A stretch of DNA of 55,550 bases from an uncultured Burkholderiales bacterium (lineage in GTDB: Bacteria; Pseudomonadota; Gammaproteobacteria; Burkholderiales; Burkholderiaceae_C): contig CAIKVH010000039.1 in NCBI GenBank assembly GCA_903830725.1, positions 1 through 55,550 of the forward strand. Reading direction: 5' to 3'. The notes below the pieces were generated by a model. The model did no database searches. It was not told the DNA's origin and worked only from the letters and a program-made list of their open reading frames with translations. Every line of letters begins with the position of its first letter. The stretch's first letter is position 1. Position numbers and translations under genes: made by a program. This document shows, piece after piece, positions 26,407-34,542 of the stretch.

Positions 26407-28428
26407 ATGAAAATGCAATCGAATTTAGTTGGATCGGTTATTTCGCGGACGTGTTTGGGTTTCTTGCTTCTTCAAAGTTTTGCGCACGCAACGCCTTCCG
26501 TTACAAGGTTAACCCCTCCTAGTGAGCTCTTTGCTAGTGGTCGCAGTAACCCAGTTATTGCGCGTTTTTTGCCAGATCAGCGATTTGATCTTCAGGCTAC
26601 TATTAAGCCCGATGACGATAGCAAAACAATCGCTAATGCTAAATTTCTCATAGACGGTGCATTAATTAAACAAGAGGTTGCTCTAAAAAACTGTACAAAT
26701 GGATGTCTTCCAGGCATTACTAAAACCTCAGTAATTGCCACGGTTCGAGCGGTTTCAGTTTTAAAACCTGGAATTCATACGTTTTCCGTACAAGCAACAC
26801 AAAGTGATGGAGTTGAAGTGAGCTCAACCGGGAATTTTGAGATTGTTCCCCTGGTTCCCGCAGGCCAAAAGGTCAGAAATATAATAATTTTACTTGGCGA
26901 CGGTATGGGTGCCGCCCAACGCACTGCAGCAAGGATTGTTGCTCAGGGTTACGCGCAGGGCAAATCAATTTCCCCATTGGCAATGGACACCTTTCCAGTT
27001 ACCGGAATGGTTAAGACCTCCTCACTTAATTCGTTGGTAACAGACTCCTCACCCGGTATGTCCTCTTATGTGACGGGGAATAAAAGTAACAACAACGAGG
27101 AGGGAGTCTTTCCTGACGATACAACGGATTTCTTTGATAACCCAAGGGTTGAGTACTTAAGCGAGTATTTAAAACGGACTCAAGGAAAATCCTTGGGTTT
27201 GGTTACAACTTCCGACGTCTTTGACGCTACTCCTGCGGCAAATGCGGTTCACACAAGTAACCGTGGTGCCGGAACGGGAATTGTTGATCAATACCTTGAT
27301 GATCGCAAACTCAGCGGATTGACAGTTTTGATGGGAGGGGGCCGCAAATGGTTCTTACCCGCTCAAACACCAGGTTCAGCTAGAAACGATAAAACCGATT
27401 ACGAGTTTGCAACGACTGAACTCCATACCGGCGCAATAGTTAAGCAATGGCGTGCATCAAATGGTCAATTAGATAAAGATCGGGATCTCATCGCTGATTT
27501 TCAAAAATCCGGGTTTAAATATGTCTCGGATAAAACAACCTTAGACGCCCTAGACGTGACTAAAACGGATCATTTGCTTGGACTGTTTTCGCTATCCAAC
27601 ATGAATGTTGCGCTTGACAAGATTGATGGGCGCAGAAACATCGCTAAGGGCATCAAAGGCAGAGTAGTCGATGATTTTGGATTCCCCGATCAACCCATGC
27701 TAGACGAAATGACGCAGGTAGCCTTGTCTGTGCTTAACAAAAATAAAAATGGTTTTCTTTTGATGGTTGAGGGAGCCTCAATTGACAAACAAGCACACAA
27801 TATGGATACAGAGCGTTGGATACTTGATACGATTGAATTCGATAAAACTGTTCAATTGGCTCAAACTTTTGCTAAAAAAGATAAAAACACCCTTGTCATC
27901 GTTACAGCTGACCATGAATGCTCAGGCGTAGCATTGATCGGCGGCTCAATGGTTTCAGATGCCAAGCTCCAAGAGTTGGTAAAAGAAGGCGGGACTTCCA
28001 ATCTAAGAGATAAAGTAGTCGGTATTTATGAAAAGGCTGGGTTCCCCAAATATGCTTTAGAAGCTGACGGTTATCCTAAGACAACAGATATTGACTTCAG
28101 ACTGTTGGTTGGTTACGGCGCTAACGCAGATCGAAATGAGGACTGGCGAACCAATGCGCTTCCGTTGCAAGATACTCAGCAACCATTCAATAAAATTCAA
28201 CCTCTCTCGGCGCATCCCGCAGATCCAATGGCAAGAGACGTTGAGGGCAAACTTACCATTACGGGACAAGTCCCTGGAAACAGCGCGGTCCACACTGCAA
28301 CTGACATACCGTTGTCCGCGATGGGGCCAGGTGCTTGGTCATTTACAGGGGTGCTTGATAACACTGACGTTTTTTTCCTCATGTCACAGACAGCCCTTCG
28401 CGGAGCGCTCAAACCCAAGAGTTATTGA
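26407..28428 (+). CDS. Periplasmic alkaline phosphatase with an extra N-terminal beta domain
   Basis: This 673-residue exported enzyme should release phosphate from phosphomonoesters. After the signal peptide (TCLGFLLLQSFAHA), residues about 30-145 form an Ig-like beta domain (FSVQATQSDGVEVSSTGNFE). The PhoA-type catalytic domain follows: NIIILLGDGMG (metal Asp), VTDSSPGMSSY (nucleophile Ser in TDS), MVEGASIDKQAHNMD, VTADHECSG and a late HTATDIP metal His. The nucleophile context TDSSPGMSS differs from the TDSAA of E. coli PhoA. I chose ATG 26407, nine bases after TTGAGG, over three upstream candidates. It is downstream of a PHO-box promoter and followed by a strong terminator. Confidence 0.9.
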   Translation: MKMQSNLVGSVISRTCLGFLLLQSFAHATPSVTRLTPPSELFASGRSNPVIARFLPDQRFDLQATIKPDDDSKTIANAKFLIDGALIKQEVALKNCTNGCLPGITKTSVIATVRAVSVLKPGIHTFSVQATQSDGVEVSSTGNFEIVPLVPAGQKVRNIIILLGDGMGAAQRTAARIVAQGYAQGKSISPLAMDTFPVTGMVKTSSLNSLVTDSSPGMSSYVTGNKSNNNEEGVFPDDTTDFFDNPRVEYLSEYLKRTQGKSLGLVTTSDVFDATPAANAVHTSNRGAGTGIVDQYLDDRKLSGLTVLMGGGRKWFLPAQTPGSARNDKTDYEFATTELHTGAIVKQWRASNGQLDKDRDLIADFQKSGFKYVSDKTTLDALDVTKTDHLLGLFSLSNMNVALDKIDGRRNIAKGIKGRVVDDFGFPDQPMLDEMTQVALSVLNKNKNGFLLMVEGASIDKQAHNMDTERWILDTIEFDKTVQLAQTFAKKDKNTLVIVTADHECSGVALIGGSMVSDAKLQELVKEGGTSNLRDKVVGIYEKAGFPKYALEADGYPKTTDIDFRLLVGYGANADRNEDWRTNALPLQDTQQPFNKIQPLSAHPADPMARDVEGKLTITGQVPGNSAVHTATDIPLSAMGPGAWSFTGVLDNTDVFFLMSQTALRGALKPKSY

Positions 28429-28453
28429 TCTATTGATCTTGTTTCGAATTTTT

Positions 28454-28478
28454 GAGAGACCTTCGGGTCTCTTTTTTT
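28454..28478 (+). terminator. Rho-independent terminator after the alkaline phosphatase
   Basis: AGAGACC (28455-28461) pairs perfectly with GGTCTCT (28466-28472) around a stable TTCG tetraloop, and the T-run extends to 28478. It ends the PHO-box transcription unit. Confidence 0.95.
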
Positions 28479-28513
28479 CATATGATTAAAATTTAATGAA
28501 TTGAAAAGCATTC

Positions 28514-28531
28514 ATTTGATTAAAATCAAAT
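28514..28531. other. 18-base AT-rich palindrome upstream of the 88-residue protein gene
   Basis: ATTTGATT and AATCAAAT flank a central AA. A second inverted repeat (AATGAAT/ATTCATT) lies just to its left, around 28495-28516. It is about 95 bases before the next start codon and could be an operator. Confidence 0.4.
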
Positions 28532-28626
28532 ATTTTTGATCCATATCATGAAATAGTTTCAAATACTCTAGTAGTTAGAGAGTCGCAGAATGCATAATAA
28601 GCTCATTCATATTTTGAGGAAATGAC

Positions 28627-28893
28627 ATGCTAGGTATCAAAAAAGCGCGCAAACTCATCGCATCTGAGCCAAATTCACAGGCCTCTAAAACGCTGTCAAA
28701 TTTAGTTTATTCACTTGAAAGTGACGAAAACTTTAACCTGTCCGAGCTCTATACGTTGGACATTAAAATGTTCACGCTTGCAATGGATATATTGCAAGAG
28801 TGGAGATTGGATCGTTACTACGCAGGCAAATCCAAGCTCTTTGACCTAGCCTATCAAAATAAAGTTCTCCAGGGTAGCCAGAGATCCAAATAG
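28627..28893 (+). CDS. Conserved-looking small protein, 88 residues, function unknown
   Basis: The product is helical and charged (LSELYTLDIKMFTLAMDILQ, then EWRLDRYYAGKSKLFDLAYQ) and has no signal or membrane segment. TGAGG seven bases before the ATG is a good ribosome binding site. I cannot assign a family with certainty. It stands alone in front of ppk with its own upstream region containing AT palindromes. Its last 122 bases overlap an opposing open frame. Confidence 0.65.
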   Translation: MLGIKKARKLIASEPNSQASKTLSNLVYSLESDENFNLSELYTLDIKMFTLAMDILQEWRLDRYYAGKSKLFDLAYQNKVLQGSQRSK

Positions 28894-29059
28894 AGGCCAG
28901 CTTTTCGATTTTTCGTACATAATTCCACTCTGATCTCTGCTTAGAGTTTAACTCGTGATACCAATTTTCGGGGCTTTCACGAAACTGACTTAAAAATGTC
29001 ACAATCAAAATAGCATCTTTCTTGGCCGATACATATAGTTGCCGAGCAACATCAAGCAT
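28772..29059 (-). CDS. Possible 95-residue protein overlapping the opposite strand
   Basis: This minus-strand frame starts MLDVARQLYVSAKKDAILIV. Its first 55 codons lie outside the neighbouring gene and have a protein-like composition (SEWNYVRKIEKLASIW follows). The remaining 40 codons overlap the 88-residue protein gene antisense. If real, the two genes overlap tail to tail by 122 bases, which is unusual. No family is recognised. It could also be spurious. Confidence 0.35.
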   Translation of the reverse strand: MLDVARQLYVSAKKDAILIVTFLSQFRESPENWYHELNSKQRSEWNYVRKIEKLASIWISGYPGELYFDRLGQRAWICLRSNDPISTLAIYPLQA

Positions 29060-29118
29060 TCATTCATTAAATTTCTGAATATTTTGGTGCATACTATTAA
29101 ATAAGGTGTATTTACCCA

Positions 29119-31203
29119 ATGGCCATTCCTCATCCTTTTACTGCTAACTCAGATCGTGCGGTCAAACTCATTGACCGGGATCTGAGCTTTCTGGCTTTTA
29201 ATAGGCGAGTTTTGGAGTTGTCGAAGCAATCCTCCATTCCTTTATTGGAAAGACTGAGGTATTTGTGCATAGTTTCCTCCAACTTGGATGAGTTTTTTGA
29301 AGTGCGAGCATCATTGCATCTAAAGGCTTCTCAATCAGAGATTCAAAATGGGCTTTATTCAGTCGAGAGTTTTGAAAAAGTTAGTCACCAGGCGCACGAT
29401 CTAGTTAGTGAGCAGTACCGGGTTTACAACCAAGACATTATCACTGCCCTTGGTAAAAAAGGAATTCAGATCCTTTCCCACAGCGAGAGAAATGCAGAGC
29501 AAGCTGAGTGGGTTAAACGCTATTTTCACCAAGAGGTCAGACCCTTACTCATCCCCGTTGGTCTAGATCCAGCGCATCCTTTTCCCCAGGTTGCGAATAA
29601 GTCATTAAACTTTATCGTTCGGCTAAAGGGTAAAGATGCGTTAGGTCGCCATAACGAAATCGCTATTGTGAAAGTGCCCCGAGTTTTGCCGAGGATGATT
29701 AAGCTACCGTCTAAGATTTCTAAAAATCAAATTCTCCTTGTATCCCTCTCCAGTATTATCAGGGCGCATTTGACTGATTTGTTTGAAGGTCGAGAAGTCG
29801 TGCACTTTTCACAATTTCGTGTGACCAGAAATTCAGATTTATCGGTGGATGAGGAGGATGTTAGAAATCTTCGTACCGCACTGCGTCAAGGGCTGGAGCA
29901 GCGCCACTACGGTGAGGCAGTGCGTTTAGAGGTTTCATCGGGTTGTACTGACTATTTAGCTGACCTTTTACTCAAACAGTTCGAATTGCCTGAACAGTCT
30001 TTGTACCGCGTCCAGGGACCAGTTAATTTGGTTCGCCTGAACCAAGCTATAGACCTGATCAACAACCCACGCCTGCTTTTCAAACCCTACGCTGCGTCTT
30101 TCCCAAACCAGCTCAATCCTAACCTATCTATTTTCGATCAAATCTCTAAAGGGGATGTCCTATTTCATCAACCCTTTGAGAGTTTTGACGGCGTCTTGGG
30201 CTTTCTTCGGGAGGCTGTTAGCGACCCGAGTGTCCTTGCGATTAAACAAACGATTTACAGAACTGGCGCTAACTCAGAGCTAATGGACTTGCTTAGACAA
30301 GCTGTCTTAAGGGGCAAAGAAGTGACGGTAGTCGTGGAGTTAAAGGCACGCTTTGATGAGGAAGCTAATATTAACTGGGCTGACCGTCTGGAGCAAATCG
30401 GTGCGCAAGTTGTATACGGCGTTGTTGGTTTAAAAACTCACGCCAAAATGTTATTGATTACGCGACGTGAAGGAAGATACCTCAAACATTACGCGCATTT
30501 ATCAACCGGCAATTACAACCCTGTTACGGCTCGGCTTTACACTGATATTAGTTTTCTTACGAAAAATCCTGCGATCACTGGGGATGTTGAAAACATATTC
30601 ATACACCTTGCTAGCCAAAGTACTTTGCCTAAATTAAAAACGATTTGGCTTGCCCCGTTTGATTTGCAAAGTAACCTACTCGCCGCTATTGACCGTGTGG
30701 CTAGAGGCGTACGCGCGGGGCGCGAGGGAAGAATAGTTTTAAAGATGAACTCTCTTACAGATGAACGCCTGGCCCTTGCGCTGATCCAAGCTGGTAAGTG
30801 GGGCGTGAATATTGACTTGATAGTGCGGGGGGCTTGTATATTGCCTGCACAGGTTAAAGGCGTATCAGAGCGAGTAAAGGTGAGATCGATTGTGGGTCGC
30901 TTTTTAGAGCACTCAAGAGTTTTCTATTTTAGATCAGGTGACGATGAGAAACTATACCTGTCTAGTGCGGACTGGATGAACCGAAATATGCTTAGAAGGG
31001 TTGAGCTTGCTTGGCCGGTGCAAGATGAAACGCTAAAGCGACGTGTCATTGATGAGTGTTTGGTGGCTTATATTCACGACACCAAGGATGCATGGCAGTT
31101 GGGCTCAAACGGAGAATATACTCAAGTCATTAAGCAACAAAATGCGCAGTCCTTAAGTGCGCAAGAAGCATTGATGACTCGTTACGAAGTAAGAGAGATT
31201 TAG
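29119..31203 (+). CDS. ppk: Polyphosphate kinase 1
   Basis: Ppk1 reversibly transfers the gamma-phosphate of ATP to growing inorganic polyphosphate. The 694-residue protein has the N-terminal domain (LIDRDLSFLAFNRRVLEL; VSSNLDEFFEVRA) and the two phospholipase-D-like catalytic domains. The autophosphorylated His is in VVGLKTHAKMLLI (~440), with the following YAHLSTGNYNP. The second conserved His is in GRFLEHSRVFYF (~597). Length is normal. sixA begins one base after the stop, and ppx converges from the other side. No PHO box is visible directly upstream. Confidence 0.97.
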   Translation: MAIPHPFTANSDRAVKLIDRDLSFLAFNRRVLELSKQSSIPLLERLRYLCIVSSNLDEFFEVRASLHLKASQSEIQNGLYSVESFEKVSHQAHDLVSEQYRVYNQDIITALGKKGIQILSHSERNAEQAEWVKRYFHQEVRPLLIPVGLDPAHPFPQVANKSLNFIVRLKGKDALGRHNEIAIVKVPRVLPRMIKLPSKISKNQILLVSLSSIIRAHLTDLFEGREVVHFSQFRVTRNSDLSVDEEDVRNLRTALRQGLEQRHYGEAVRLEVSSGCTDYLADLLLKQFELPEQSLYRVQGPVNLVRLNQAIDLINNPRLLFKPYAASFPNQLNPNLSIFDQISKGDVLFHQPFESFDGVLGFLREAVSDPSVLAIKQTIYRTGANSELMDLLRQAVLRGKEVTVVVELKARFDEEANINWADRLEQIGAQVVYGVVGLKTHAKMLLITRREGRYLKHYAHLSTGNYNPVTARLYTDISFLTKNPAITGDVENIFIHLASQSTLPKLKTIWLAPFDLQSNLLAAIDRVARGVRAGREGRIVLKMNSLTDERLALALIQAGKWGVNIDLIVRGACILPAQVKGVSERVKVRSIVGRFLEHSRVFYFRSGDDEKLYLSSADWMNRNMLRRVELAWPVQDETLKRRVIDECLVAYIHDTKDAWQLGSNGEYTQVIKQQNAQSLSAQEALMTRYEVREI

Positions 31204-31204
31204 C

Positions 31205-31666
31205 ATGGACCTCATCTTTTGGCGTCACGCAGAAGCCTTCGAAGCCGAGGGGGGTGAGAATGATATGTCCCGAGCGCTCACCCCGAGGGGGGAGAGACAA
31301 GCCGCACGCATGGCTCAGTGGTTAGATCGTCAACTGCCTGAGGGGGTGCGAATATTGTGCAGTCCTGCGAAAAGGGCGGAGCAAACGGTTGCGGCTTTAG
31401 GTCGTAAATACAAAATTAGAGAAGAGCTATCCCCGCAAAGTCAACCCGATCAGGTCCTTGAGCTGGTTCAATGGCCTCACAACAAAAACTCTGTTTTAAT
31501 CGTTGGGCATCAACCTTTTTTAGGCCAAACTATAGCGCAACTGCTTGAGCTACCTGCGGGGGAGTGCGCAGTAAGAAAGGGGGCTGTTTGGTGGCTAAGA
31601 TCCCGTCAAAAAGAGGAGCTCCAACAAACTGTGCTTATTTCTGTGCAGGCTGCTGAAATGCTTTAA
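31205..31666 (+). CDS. sixA: Phosphohistidine phosphatase SixA-like
   Basis: This 153-residue histidine-phosphatase-superfamily protein has the catalytic RHA motif at its start (MDLIFWRHAEAFE), RALTPRGERQAARMAQWL, the downstream ILCSPAKRAEQT, and the second His in LIVGHQPFLGQ. In E. coli SixA dephosphorylates phospho-His proteins of the phosphotransferase network. Linkage to ppk, which itself works through phosphohistidine, is common in betaproteobacteria and may be meaningful. The one-base spacing to ppk implies translational coupling. Confidence 0.88.
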   Translation: MDLIFWRHAEAFEAEGGENDMSRALTPRGERQAARMAQWLDRQLPEGVRILCSPAKRAEQTVAALGRKYKIREELSPQSQPDQVLELVQWPHNKNSVLIVGHQPFLGQTIAQLLELPAGECAVRKGAVWWLRSRQKEELQQTVLISVQAAEML

Positions 31667-31687
31667 CGGCAAATGCACTAACTTTAT

Positions 31688-33190
31688 TCAATCTGTCCAG
31701 TTAAGATCAAACGACCAAGTGGTTTTCTGCCAAGCACTAATCTCCTCTTTGAGAAGGTGAGAGGATTGGGGATATTTTTCACCCCAGTCCTTGCTAAGAG
31801 ATAGTTTAAAGGATCTAGATTCCTCACTGACCAGGGCTAGTTCTAACGCCTTGTATTCAGGGTCTCTTTTGGCGTGGCACAAAATAACTGCAAGCCTAAG
31901 CGACAGCAGTTGCTTGATAAAGCCGATGTTGTCAAAGTCCACCTCTAATTTTCGAAGCTTTCCCCTGTGTCCAAGTACCAATAGGGACAGGCGGTGAAGC
32001 TCAGAGGCTGCAAAACCGGGCGCATCGGTGTTGTCCAAGATGTAGGCGCCGTGCTTATGGTAGTCGCTGTGCGAGATGATAGTTCCCACCTCGTGTAGTT
32101 TGGCAGCCCACTCTAATTTTTGTATGAGCTTGTTTGCATCACCCGCTTTGTTATTATCAATTAGCATGTTCAGCAGGTACTGTGCGACGCGGTTAACACG
32201 CTCCGCTTGGACAGAATCCAGACCTGATGTTTTAGAGAGCCTGGCAACAGTGGTGGTGCGAACATCCGTTGCATACTCTGCGCGGTCTAACATGTCGTAG
32301 AGTACGCCGTGCCTGAGTGCTCCTTGAGCAACGTGCATCTCATCTATTTCTAACAGATCAAAGACTGCGCTTAGCACGCTAATTCCGCCCGCCAGTACTG
32401 CTTTTCGGTCTTCTTTAAGGCCTTCAAGTCTAATTTTGTCGCTTGATTGGGCGCGGATCAGACAGCGCTTGAGCCAGCTTAAGCTATCTCTGTTGATGAG
32501 CGTTGGGGGCCATCCAGCGAAACCCAAAATATCGGCGACGGCTCCCACAGTGCCAGAGGACCCGTATGCAACGTCCCATGCGTGGCGGGGGTAGCTTGTC
32601 AAGGCCTCATCCAAAATGGCTTTTGCGGCTACTTCGGCCGTTTTAAAGGCCTGGCTTGTGTATTGCCCTTCCGGGAAAAAACGCATGCTCCAGGCAACAC
32701 TACCTACTCTGTAGGACTCCAGAACTTTGGCATCCAGTCCTGTGCCAATGATCAACTCCGTTGAGCGCCCACCAATGTCAATCACCAATCGTTTGTCATC
32801 GTTGTGCGCTAGCAAATGGGCTACGCCCAAATAAATCAACCGAGCTTCTTCGCGACCTGAAATGACCTCAATAGGGAAGCCAAAGACTTGTTGTGCGGTA
32901 CTTAGGAATTCCTCACGGTTCCTGGCCTCTCGAAGAGTTTGGGTGGCAACGGCGCGCACCTGGGTTTTCTTAAAGCCCGAAAGACGTTCTGCAAATCGAC
33001 CTAGACAATCCCATCCCCTTTGCATGGCGGGAAGGGTTAAATTTCGGTCCTCATCCAGGCCGTTACCCTGGCGAACCGTCTCTTTAATGTATTCCGTGCG
33101 GTTTATTTGGCCGTGGTCGAATCTGCCAATTTCTAGCCTAAAACTGTTGCTGCCAAGATCAATCCCGGCTAATAGGGTGCCATTTTGCAT
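31688..33190 (-). CDS. ppx: Exopolyphosphatase (Ppx/GppA family)
   Basis: This 500-residue enzyme removes terminal phosphates from polyphosphate, or the 5'-phosphate of pppGpp in GppA relatives. The actin-like ATPase fold shows LLAGIDLGSNSFRLEIG (~7-23), QRGWDCLGRFAERL, VIDIGGRSTELIIG (~138) and VAYGSSGTVGAVADI. The C-terminal HD-like helical region contains WAAKLHEVGTIISHSDYHKH. It converges on sixA with a 21-base gap and is divergent from pstS. A weak PHO-box-like sequence with a correctly spaced -10 lies immediately upstream. Ppx rather than GppA is favoured by the neighbourhood. Confidence 0.93.
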   Translation of the reverse strand: MQNGTLLAGIDLGSNSFRLEIGRFDHGQINRTEYIKETVRQGNGLDEDRNLTLPAMQRGWDCLGRFAERLSGFKKTQVRAVATQTLREARNREEFLSTAQQVFGFPIEVISGREEARLIYLGVAHLLAHNDDKRLVIDIGGRSTELIIGTGLDAKVLESYRVGSVAWSMRFFPEGQYTSQAFKTAEVAAKAILDEALTSYPRHAWDVAYGSSGTVGAVADILGFAGWPPTLINRDSLSWLKRCLIRAQSSDKIRLEGLKEDRKAVLAGGISVLSAVFDLLEIDEMHVAQGALRHGVLYDMLDRAEYATDVRTTTVARLSKTSGLDSVQAERVNRVAQYLLNMLIDNNKAGDANKLIQKLEWAAKLHEVGTIISHSDYHKHGAYILDNTDAPGFAASELHRLSLLVLGHRGKLRKLEVDFDNIGFIKQLLSLRLAVILCHAKRDPEYKALELALVSEESRSFKLSLSKDWGEKYPQSSHLLKEEISAWQKTTWSFDLNWTD

Positions 33191-33199
33191 AAGAACGTT

Positions 33200-33233
33200 A
33201 TCTTAAGTATTGTTTATGACAAAACGGCGACAT
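33200..33233 (-). promoter_or_regulatory. Weak PHO-box-like promoter for ppx
   Basis: Read on the minus strand: ATGTCGC (33233-33227), four bases, TTGTCAT (33222-33216), ten bases, then TAAGAT (33205-33200) as -10. The second half-site is good, the first poor. The predicted transcript would be nearly leaderless. Confidence 0.35.
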
Positions 33234-33269
33234 TTGATTGAATATTACAATTAAATGTCAATTTCTTGT

Positions 33270-33303
33270 GTGTCATTAAACTGTCATTTTACAGCCTTAC
33301 ATT
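33270..33303 (+). promoter_or_regulatory. PHO box and -10 of the pst-pho operon
   Basis: GTGTCAT (33270-33276) and CTGTCAT (33281-33287) are separated by four bases and match the PhoB half-site consensus CTGTCAT at 13 of 14 positions. A -10 (TACATT, 33298-33303) follows after ten bases. This is the expected PhoB-activated promoter for pstS. Confidence 0.9.
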
Positions 33304-33385
33304 ATCACTCTAGTCATAAATTGGGCATACCGCTCTAGTTTGTGAAAAACACTAGGATCTTACACTCAACATAGGAATGAATTTC

Positions 33386-34429
33386 ATGATTAACCGATAC
33401 ACCCTAAAACTGATTGCAGCAGCGGCAATGAGTTTGTCTGTTTGCTCCTTTGCACAGCAAGTGACAGGTGCAGGCGCGAGTTTTCCTGCAGACATTTACT
33501 TCAAATGGGCAAGTGATTACAACAAAGAAACTGGCATAAAAATTAACTATCAATCCATCGGCTCCGGCGCTGGATTGAACCAAATTGATGCCAAGACCAT
33601 TGATTTCGGTGCCTCTGATATGCCGAGAACTGATGAAGATTTGGCTAAAAAAGGTCAAATGCAATTCCCAACGGTAATTGGTGGTGTAGTTCCAGTTATC
33701 AACGTCTCTGGAGTTGCCCCAGGCCAGTTAAAGTTGTCAGGCGAAGTCTTAGCAAATATTTATTTGGGCAAGATCGGCAAGTGGAATGATGCAGCTATCA
33801 AAGCTTTAAATCCTGGGGTTGCACTTCCCGATGCAGAAATTACCTCTATCCGCCGCTCTGATGGTTCTGGAACTTCATTTTTGTTCACTGACTATTTGAG
33901 CAAAGTTAGCCCAGAGTGGAAAGAAAAAGTGGGCGCAAGCACGGCTGTTAATTGGCCCAATATTGCCAACGCTGCTGCGGGTAAGGGCAATGACGGTGTA
34001 GCAAAGTATGTCAACAGCCTCCCCAACTCAATTGGCTATGTTGAGTATGTTTACGTTAAAAAGAACAAAATGAACTACGCGAGCTTGAAAAATGCCGCTG
34101 GTAACTTTGTTGAGCCTAGCGAAGAGGCTTTCAAATCTGCAGCTGCCGGTGCAAGCTGGGCAAAATCTTTCTACCAAATCCTGACGAACCAAAACGGCAA
34201 GGATGCATGGCCAATTACTGGCGCAACATTCATTGTTATGTACAAGAGTCAGGAAAAGCCCGAAGTGGCAACGCAAGTTCTTAAATTCTTTGATTGGGCA
34301 TACAAAAACGGAGACAAGAGCGCTGACGCACTTGACTTTGTTGTGATGCCAAATGCAGTTAAAGAAGAAATTCGTCAAGCCTGGGGTCAAATCAAGGACT
34401 CATCTGGTAAAGCAGTTCCATTTAAGTGA
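33386..34429 (+). CDS. pstS: Phosphate-binding protein PstS
   Basis: PstS captures phosphate in the periplasm for the PstCAB transporter. The 347-residue precursor has a signal peptide (LIAAAAMSLSVCSFA before QQVTG). The mature protein starts with the classic VTGAGASFPADIYFKWA. Phosphate-contact segments are visible: YQSIGSGAGLNQI, DFGASDMPRTDED and SIRRSDGSGTSFLFTDYLS. I chose the second ATG (33386), which has AGGA nine bases upstream, over ATG 33377. It is the first gene of the operon behind a PHO box. A large intergenic hairpin separates it from pstC. Confidence 0.97.
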   Translation: MINRYTLKLIAAAAMSLSVCSFAQQVTGAGASFPADIYFKWASDYNKETGIKINYQSIGSGAGLNQIDAKTIDFGASDMPRTDEDLAKKGQMQFPTVIGGVVPVINVSGVAPGQLKLSGEVLANIYLGKIGKWNDAAIKALNPGVALPDAEITSIRRSDGSGTSFLFTDYLSKVSPEWKEKVGASTAVNWPNIANAAAGKGNDGVAKYVNSLPNSIGYVEYVYVKKNKMNYASLKNAAGNFVEPSEEAFKSAAAGASWAKSFYQILTNQNGKDAWPITGATFIVMYKSQEKPEVATQVLKFFDWAYKNGDKSADALDFVVMPNAVKEEIRQAWGQIKDSSGKAVPFK

Positions 34430-34437
34430 TAGATCTG

Positions 34438-34485
34438 ACCTAACCGTTAACCCGAGTGTATTAACCTCGGGTTTCCTGGTTAGGT
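34438..34485 (+). other. Two-tier hairpin between pstS and pstC
   Basis: An outer stem ACCTAACC (34438-34445) with GGTTAGGT (34478-34485) encloses an inner 8-base stem AACCCGAG (34449-34456) with CTCGGGTT (34466-34473). No long T-run follows. Such a structure can protect the 3' end of pstS mRNA or partially stop transcription, giving more PstS than PstC. Confidence 0.8.
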
Positions 34486-34542
34486 TCAGTTTGCTCAGAA
34501 TTTATTTTGAGTTTTTGAATTGTTAATCAAGGAATTTACCCT

